NCBI GenBank assembly: GCA_947377425.1 | Contig: CANCFZ010000063.1 | Span: forward strand, 1-11,108 | Reading direction: 5' to 3' | DNA length: 11,108 nucleotides | DNA from: Flavobacteriaceae bacterium | Lineage (GTDB): Bacteria; Bacteroidota; Bacteroidia; Flavobacteriales; Flavobacteriaceae | In this document: in pieces, positions 6,842 to 11,108 of the stretch | Layout of the letters: each line of letters starts with the position of its first letter | How positions within the stretch are numbered: the stretch's first letter is position 1 | The notes under the pieces: generated by a model | The model's database searches: none | Seen by the model: the letters and a program-made list of their open reading frames with translations, nothing else | Told to the model about the DNA's origin: nothing | Position numbers and translations under genes: made by a program

Positions 6842-7657
6842 TTAGATTTTACTAATCACTAACTCCACACGTCTATCATATTCGGGTTCTTTTCCTAGCG
6901 GAACAGTGTTTCCGTAACCTTTAAAAGTCATTCGTGTTTTTGGAACCCTTCTAAAAATTAAATATTTGTAAACCGATTGTGCTCTATTTATTGATAATTG
7001 ACGTTTTTTAGTGTCTTTATCAATTGCTTCTCTTTGATTTGGAGGCGTACAACAAACGTGACCTTGAATTTCAAATTCTATATTTTTATATCGCAAACAC
7101 AAAAGAGCCACTTTATCTAATTCTGTTTTTGCTTTGGTCAATAAATGACTACTTCCTTTTTCGAATAAAATATTTTCAAGATAAATATGATCGCCAACTA
7201 CATGATTTTTCTGAATCATGTTGTAAAATCCTGGCAAAACCAACTTTGGAAGTTCTTTTAGATTTAAAACAACATCTACTCGACGGTTTTTAGAGCGTTT
7301 TTCGGGAAGATTATCAACAATATCATCATCAATAAGGATTCTTCCTTTTCCTTCAATAGTGACGATTATTTTGTTTTTTATGCCGCTTTGAGTTAGCTTA
7401 GTTTGAATAGTATTCGCTCTATTGGTAGATAATTTGAAATTGTATGCTTCTTTACCAATATCATCAGTATAACCAAAAATCTGAATAGACTCTATTCTTG
7501 TTGAATCAGTGTTTTTAATGAAATCAATAACTTCTTTGGCTTGTTTTTCATCTAATGAAAATTTGTCAAATTCAAAGTAAACTGATTTTACTGCTTCTTC
7601 TTGAGCGTGAACAAATCCGAAGATTAATAGCGGTAAAAATTTAAAAAATCGGAACAT
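6842..7657 (-). CDS. Secreted protein with two tandem OmpA-like domains
   Basis: A 271-residue protein with a signal peptide (MFRFFKF, hydrophobic core, ending HAQ at 17-19) and two OmpA-C-like domains, predicted to be periplasmic and to bind peptidoglycan. Domain 1 (about 26-132) has VYFEFDKFSL, GYTDDIG (62-68), LSTNRA (76-81) and KNRRVDVV (123-130). Domain 2 (about 159-271) has ILFEKGSS, GHVCC (199-203), LSINRA (221-226), FKGYGN and DRRVELVI. In domain 2 the usual TD after GH/GY is replaced by VCC and followed by an insertion, a variant I recall in other flavobacterial OmpA-family proteins. The arginine that contacts the peptide stem is kept in both (Arg80, Arg225). There is no beta-barrel. 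The start codon shares one base with the stop of the upstream S41 peptidase gene, indicating coupled translation. Confidence 0.9.
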   Translation of the reverse strand: MFRFFKFLPLLIFGFVHAQEEAVKSVYFEFDKFSLDEKQAKEVIDFIKNTDSTRIESIQIFGYTDDIGKEAYNFKLSTNRANTIQTKLTQSGIKNKIIVTIEGKGRILIDDDIVDNLPEKRSKNRRVDVVLNLKELPKLVLPGFYNMIQKNHVVGDHIYLENILFEKGSSHLLTKAKTELDKVALLCLRYKNIEFEIQGHVCCTPPNQREAIDKDTKKRQLSINRAQSVYKYLIFRRVPKTRMTFKGYGNTVPLGKEPEYDRRVELVISKI

Positions 7658-9291
7658 TATTGTAATATTTTGTTGTATTCAGTAGGATTGGCTAAAACGG
7701 CATTTGCTTTAGCGATTTCTACATTATTTTTAGTGTAATATAGATACAATCCTTCTTTGTATTGATAACGTTTAATAATTTCATCTAAAATTAATTTCTT
7801 AATTTCTTTCTGATTTTTGTCTAAAAGCGTTTCTTCACTTTTTTGTAAAGCAGCCATTAATTGGTCATATTGAACGCCAATGGTTTCATCAATTTTCTCT
7901 TTTTTAGCTTTTTCCAAAGTGGTTTTTAATGCCAATTCGGTTTCGGTATCAAAACTGATTTTTTCTTTTTTCAAGAATGATTTAAAATCTGCAAAATCTG
8001 CATCGGTAATCGTTGGAATTTTATCACCAAGATTTGGATTTTTGTAATAATAATACGTTACATAATTGAAAATTCCGTCATTTTTCTGTAAAACCTCTGC
8101 AATTGTACTTAACTTAGAATCTGCCAATTCAATATCGGGTTGAATGCCGCCGCCATCATAAACAGTTCTTCCTTTTTTAGTTTTGAATGCGTTGTATTTT
8201 GAAGCATCGGTTCTAACCGCTTTTCCATCTTTATCTTTATGCCAATAATCTAATGCTTGAATACACCTTCCGGCTGGCGTATAATAACGAGAAATAGTTA
8301 CTTTTACTTGCGTGCCATAAGTCATATCAATTGGTCGTTGCACTAATCCTTTTCCAAAACTTCTGCATCCAACAATTACGGCTCGGTCTAAATCTTGTAG
8401 TGCTCCCGAAACAATTTCAGATGCCGAAGCACTTTTTCCATCAACAATAATTGCTAAAGGAATATCTAAATCTATTGGCTCATTAGAAGTTTTGTAAGTG
8501 TTATTATATTTGGAATTTTTAGATTTTGTAGTAACAATAGTTTCTCCTTTCGGAACAAAAAGATTGCACACATTAACTGCCTCGTTTAACAAACCACCTG
8601 GGTTGCCTCTTAAGTCTAAAATGATTCTTTGAGCGCCGTCAGCTTTTAATTTTTCTAAAGCAGCTTTGGTTTCTTGTGTGGTTTTTCTATTGAAAGCAGA
8701 AAGCACAATATAACCAGTTTTATCATCTATTTTGGCAAAATACGGAACTGCTTTTATTTCAACTTCATCCAAAATTAGTTGGCATGAAAGTGTTTTTCCT
8801 TGGCGAATGTATTTTATATCAACTTTAGTATTTTTAGCTCCTTTCAATAATTGTGATGCATCGTCTTTAAAGTCAGAAAGTAGTACATCACCAATTTGAA
8901 TGATAGCATCACCAGCTTTCAATCCAGCTTTGTCTGCAGGAAATCCTTTGTAAGGTTCTTTGATGATTAGCTTATCTTCTTTTCGAGTAATCATAGCGCC
9001 AATCCCAGTATATTCACCGGTATTATTGATTTTGAATTTTACAACATCTTGCTCATTGAAGTAGTTGGTATATGGATCTAAATCGGCAAGCATACTTTTA
9101 ATGGCTTTGTCCATTAATTCTGCTGGATTTATTTCGTCAACATAATTCTGATTTACGGTTTTAAAAAGTGTAGTAAAAATTTCTATTTGCTTAGCAATTT
9201 CAAAAAAATCGTCTTTGAAACTAGCAGCAACAAAGAAAAATCCTGAAGCGGCAACTGCAATTATGTATCTTTTTTTAAAGTATTTAAGCAT
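7657..9291 (-). CDS. S41 family C-terminal processing peptidase (CtpA/Tsp-like)
   Basis: A 544-residue periplasmic serine protease that recognises and trims or degrades proteins from their C-termini. Residues 1-8 are basic, followed by a membrane/signal segment at about 9-25. A PDZ domain covers about 92-165 (GEYTGIGAMI, PADKAGLKAGDAIIQIGD). The protease core includes ILDLRGNPGGLLNEAV (224-239), GKSASASEIVSGALQD (285-300) and SFGKGLVQ (311-318). The expected catalytic residues are Ser289, Lys314 and Gln318; the Ser-to-Lys distance of 25 and Lys-to-Gln distance of 4 match CtpB-type enzymes. A C-terminal helical extension (about 400-544) contains KK/EE-rich stretches and YLYYTKNN. The gene is preceded by a TAnnTTTG motif and followed by the OmpA-domain gene with a 1-base stop/start overlap. 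The substrate is unknown; the OmpA partner is a plausible associate only by context. Confidence 0.96.
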   Translation of the reverse strand: MLKYFKKRYIIAVAASGFFFVAASFKDDFFEIAKQIEIFTTLFKTVNQNYVDEINPAELMDKAIKSMLADLDPYTNYFNEQDVVKFKINNTGEYTGIGAMITRKEDKLIIKEPYKGFPADKAGLKAGDAIIQIGDVLLSDFKDDASQLLKGAKNTKVDIKYIRQGKTLSCQLILDEVEIKAVPYFAKIDDKTGYIVLSAFNRKTTQETKAALEKLKADGAQRIILDLRGNPGGLLNEAVNVCNLFVPKGETIVTTKSKNSKYNNTYKTSNEPIDLDIPLAIIVDGKSASASEIVSGALQDLDRAVIVGCRSFGKGLVQRPIDMTYGTQVKVTISRYYTPAGRCIQALDYWHKDKDGKAVRTDASKYNAFKTKKGRTVYDGGGIQPDIELADSKLSTIAEVLQKNDGIFNYVTYYYYKNPNLGDKIPTITDADFADFKSFLKKEKISFDTETELALKTTLEKAKKEKIDETIGVQYDQLMAALQKSEETLLDKNQKEIKKLILDEIIKRYQYKEGLYLYYTKNNVEIAKANAVLANPTEYNKILQ

Positions 9292-9330
9292 TTTTTTTGA
9301 ATTTTAACCAACGAATTTAATAAACAAAAT

Positions 9331-9338
9331 CAAATATA
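9331..9338 (-). promoter_or_regulatory. Bacteroidota -7 promoter element for the S41-OmpA operon
   Basis: On the minus strand the sequence is TATATTTG, an exact TAnnTTTG match 39 bases before the S41 start codon, giving a predicted 5' UTR of roughly 33 bases. It lies in the 103-bp AT-rich gap after rnpA, which contains no strong terminator. The S41-OmpA pair probably has its own promoter but may also receive read-through. Confidence 0.55.
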
Positions 9339-9394
9339 TAGTATAAACGTTAAAAAACTAATTTTTTATATCTTCATTAAGAAGTTTGTGTTTT

Positions 9395-9781
9395 CTATTC
9401 TGTTTTAATTTCTTCCTTTTTTGCAACAATCCATTTTTCGAATAATTGAATGGTTTTTTCGTTTATTTCTTGATAGGTCAGCCGTTCTTTGGTTTGATAA
9501 AAGAACATTATCGCATACGGTTTGTCTAAATTATCGTGAATTAAATGTTTATTTAATCTATAACATTCTCTTAAAACACGTTTGAAATAATTTCTATCAA
9601 CAGCACGTTTAAAATGTTTTTTAGATACCGAAACACCAAATTTTAATGTTTCATCAGCATCAGGAATTGGCGTAAAAACCAATCGCAAAGGATATTTTGA
9701 AACCGATTTTCCTCCAGAAAAAAGAGAATCAATTATTTTTTGGCTTTTAAGTTTTTCTTTTTTCGGATAAGTAAAATCCAT
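9395..9781 (-). CDS. rnpA: Ribonuclease P protein component
   Basis: A 128-residue basic protein that binds the catalytic RNase P RNA and helps remove 5' leaders from tRNA precursors in the cytosol. The family RNR signature is clear: KRAVDRNYFKRVLRECYR at 58-75. An upstream FGVSVSKKHF segment (48-57) forms the central sheet edge, and a basic N-terminus (YPKKEKLKSQKI) precedes it. The length is normal (about 110-130). It lies only 8 bp downstream of a gene for a small secreted protein and is likely co-transcribed with it. The classical neighbour rpmH (ribosomal protein L34) is absent from this window, so the familiar rpmH-rnpA arrangement is not kept. The gap to the start codon has no Shine-Dalgarno sequence, as is usual in this phylum. 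Confidence 0.97.
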   Translation of the reverse strand: MDFTYPKKEKLKSQKIIDSLFSGGKSVSKYPLRLVFTPIPDADETLKFGVSVSKKHFKRAVDRNYFKRVLRECYRLNKHLIHDNLDKPYAIMFFYQTKERLTYQEINEKTIQLFEKWIVAKKEEIKTE

Positions 9782-9789
9782 AATTGCAA

Positions 9790-10194
9790 TTAATTATAGA
9801 TGTTATAAACAAATTTTAATTCCGAATAATTGATATAAAATTGCATTCTATTTCCTTCGTCTTTTCTTGTAATTACTAATATTTTGCACTTTGAACCATT
9901 ATTGTCAATACAATCAAACGGAACTATTTTGCTGGTTTCTGTTTCTATTTTCTCACCATAAGAAAGTATTGTAAACACTTGAATTTCGGGAGAGTTTACT
10001 ATAATTCTATCTTTTTTAGCATCTATAGTAACCACTAATTCAGCTTTAACAAAATCAGACCATTCTCCCCAACCTTTTTTTTCTAATTTTTCAATATAAC
10101 TTACACTACTAGTTTTCAGCCTAATCGTTTGACCAATTGATTTAGATCCAAAACCTAAAAAAAGTAAAAGCAATGCTATTTGAAGATGTTTCAT
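9790..10194 (-). CDS. Small secreted protein of unknown function
   Basis: I do not recognise a family. The 134-residue product begins with a convincing signal peptide (MKHLQIALLLLFLGFGSKSIGQ, cut near residue 22 or so), and the mature part of about 112 residues is rich in predicted beta strands (AELVVTIDA, DRIIVNS, IQVFTILSYG, CKILVITR, MQFYINYSELKFVYNIY). Cys95 and Cys103 flank a DNNGSK turn and could form a disulphide in the periplasm. There is no lipobox. The gene is 8 bp upstream of rnpA and transcribed in the same direction, so the two probably share a promoter. The alternating polar/hydrophobic strands suggest a small beta-barrel or sandwich, but this is inference. The ATG at 10194 is supported by the signal peptide. 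Confidence 0.8.
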   Translation of the reverse strand: MKHLQIALLLLFLGFGSKSIGQTIRLKTSSVSYIEKLEKKGWGEWSDFVKAELVVTIDAKKDRIIVNSPEIQVFTILSYGEKIETETSKIVPFDCIDNNGSKCKILVITRKDEGNRMQFYINYSELKFVYNIYN

Positions 10195-10223
10195 ATAAAA
10201 ATTTTATAGACGCGGTAAAAATA

Positions 10224-10232
10224 CAAATTCTA
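10224..10232 (-). promoter_or_regulatory. Possible variant -7 promoter element for the secreted protein-rnpA pair
   Basis: On the minus strand the sequence is TAGAATTTG, which matches TAnnTTTG except that the spacer is three bases instead of two. It lies 30 bases before the start codon at 10194 and just after the terminator of the upstream gene, where a promoter is needed. The match is imperfect. Confidence 0.3.
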
Positions 10233-10236
10233 TTTC

Positions 10237-10268
10237 AAAAAAAGAGTTCCTAAATGTAGAACGCTTTT
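10237..10268 (-). terminator. Intrinsic terminator after the M1 peptidase gene
   Basis: Read on the minus strand, AAAAGCGTTC is followed by a short loop region and then GAACTCTTTTTTT. GTTC pairs with GAAC, AAAAG pairs with CTTTT across one C-T mismatch, and the stem runs into a seven-base T-run. It begins four bases after the stop codon of the M1 gene. The hairpin is imperfect but the arrangement is typical. Confidence 0.65.
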
Positions 10269-10272
10269 AACA

Positions 10273-11108
10273 TTATTTTATTTCATAAATGTTATTCTCT
10301 GGTTTCACATCTGCCATTAATTTACTTGGGTCGATTGTGATTTTCTTTATAGAGGACTTTTCGTGGTTAATTTCAAAAAAATAATTTGGATTTCCCCAAG
10401 CCCAATCTTTTAAAACTGTTCTTTTAATTTGGAGAGTTGGATTTTCTTTTTCAAAACTCATCATTCGTAACGGAATATAAAAACTTTCTTTAGTTCCGTC
10501 TGCATATTCAACCAAAACATCCATTGGCATCGGTATTCTTCCTATTCGTTCTAACGAAACTCTAGTTTTTTGAACTTCATCTGTTGCACCTTCTACATTT
10601 TTTATTCCATAATCAATTGTGTTCAAAGTTTCAGTCCAATCGGTCAAATACCAATCTAAATTTGCTCCAGAAACTCTTTCGGCACTTCGTTTAATGTCAT
10701 TTGGTGTTGGATGTTTGAATTTAAAATCATAGAAATATCTTCTTAAAGTTTTCATTAGATTTTCTTTTCCGATGAGGTATTCTAATTGTGCCAGAAAAAC
10801 CTCGCCTTTACTGTAAGAAGCTACGCTGTAACTCTTGTTTTCATCATATCGGTCTCCGTGTGTAGAAAGCGGTTGTTCTTTTCCTGAATTTGCTAGAGTG
10901 ATATAGCTTTTGTAAGCACTAAAAAATGGATTTTCTGTTTTTTGTTCAGAAACTTTATTCACGCCCAAATCTTCAATAAATGACGTAAATCCTTCGTCCA
11001 TCCACGGATGTTTACTTTCGTTAGACGCAAGTATATGTTGAAACCATGAGTGTCCCATTTCGTGCGCTATTAATCCCACCAAACCTTCTTTTTTCCCTGT
11101 TCCAAGAA
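10273..11108 (-). CDS. 3' part of an M1 family (gluzincin) metallopeptidase
   Basis: The frame is open to the right edge, so the N-terminal part is missing; 277 residues are visible. The zinc site is complete: HEMGH starts at 11064 and runs downward, and after exactly 18 residues the third zinc ligand Glu follows in DEGFTSF, the HExxH-x18-E pattern of M1 aminopeptidases. The later SYSKGEVFLAQLEYLIG segment carries the Tyr expected to stabilise the transition state, and FKHPTPNDIKRSAERVSG and DWYLTDWTETLNTIDYGI follow as in flavobacterial M1 proteins. The family's GAMEN-type motif and any signal peptide would lie outside the window. Family members remove N-terminal residues from peptides; location is probably periplasmic or secreted but cannot be seen here. 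A TTG within the frame at 11082 is not the start. An intrinsic terminator follows the stop codon. Confidence 0.93.
   Translation of the reverse strand, partial: LGTGKKEGLVGLIAHEMGHSWFQHILASNESKHPWMDEGFTSFIEDLGVNKVSEQKTENPFFSAYKSYITLANSGKEQPLSTHGDRYDENKSYSVASYSKGEVFLAQLEYLIGKENLMKTLRRYFYDFKFKHPTPNDIKRSAERVSGANLDWYLTDWTETLNTIDYGIKNVEGATDEVQKTRVSLERIGRIPMPMDVLVEYADGTKESFYIPLRMMSFEKENPTLQIKRTVLKDWAWGNPNYFFEINHEKSSIKKITIDPSKLMADVKPENNIYEIK

Noticed and set aside
7024..7293. Plus-strand open frame of 89 codons opposite the OmpA-domain gene.
   Set aside because: The minus-strand frame carries two recognisable OmpA domains; the plus-strand frame has no motif or upstream signal.
9372..9384. Hairpin CTTC/GAAG after rnpA as its terminator.
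   Set aside because: Only 4 bp of stem and, on the minus strand, no T-run follows, so termination cannot be supported.
11080..11082. TTG (minus strand) as the start of the M1 peptidase.
   Set aside because: It would begin eight residues before the HExxH site and omit most of the catalytic domain; the frame is open to the window edge.

Overview
The window is AT-rich chromosomal DNA from a member of the Bacteroidota, most likely a Flavobacterium or close relative. The evidence is the flavobacterial gene content (DUF4837 lipoprotein, MltD-like transglycosylase with many LysM repeats, ElaA-type GNAT, CtpA-like S41 peptidase behind rnpA). Several intergenic regions also carry the Bacteroidota -7 promoter motif TAnnTTTG, and genes start without clear Shine-Dalgarno sequences. 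No tRNA, rRNA, CRISPR array, insertion sequence or phage gene was seen. No gap between genes exceeds about 120 bases.

Layout. All genes on the left (1-6841) are on the plus strand and all genes on the right (6842-11108) are on the minus strand, and the two blocks converge with no intergenic base between them. Plus strand: the 3' part of a surface-protein-like gene ending in two SPOR-like repeats (1-1536); pgk, phosphoglycerate kinase (1632-2819); a secreted MltD-like lytic transglycosylase with five LysM repeats (2917-5250); a DUF4837 lipoprotein (5290-6273); a copy of a GC-rich interspersed repeat (6318-6342); and an ElaA-family acetyltransferase (6389-6841). Minus strand, in transcription order: the 3' part of an M1 aminopeptidase-like gene (11108-10273) with its terminator; a small secreted protein of unknown function (10194-9790) followed 8 bp later by rnpA (9781-9395); then an S41 C-terminal processing peptidase (9291-7657) overlapping by one base a tandem-OmpA-domain protein (7657-6842).

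How the genes relate. Much of the window concerns the cell envelope: peptidoglycan cleavage and binding (transglycosylase with LysM, OmpA domains, probably SPOR-like repeats), periplasmic proteolysis (S41), secreted peptidase (M1) and lipoproteins. Housekeeping genes pgk and rnpA are interleaved.

I see no undescribed defence system or mobile system here. The most interesting structure is at 5266-5309. A consensus promoter motif, a strong intrinsic-terminator hairpin and the start codon of the DUF4837 lipoprotein overlap there, so that only read-through RNA from the upstream gene should be able to form the terminator. Other points are the adhesin-like protein with a C-terminal SPOR-like pair, the abutting convergent junction, the stop/start-coupled S41-OmpA pair, and the GC-rich repeat that makes the acetyltransferase frame look longer than it is.
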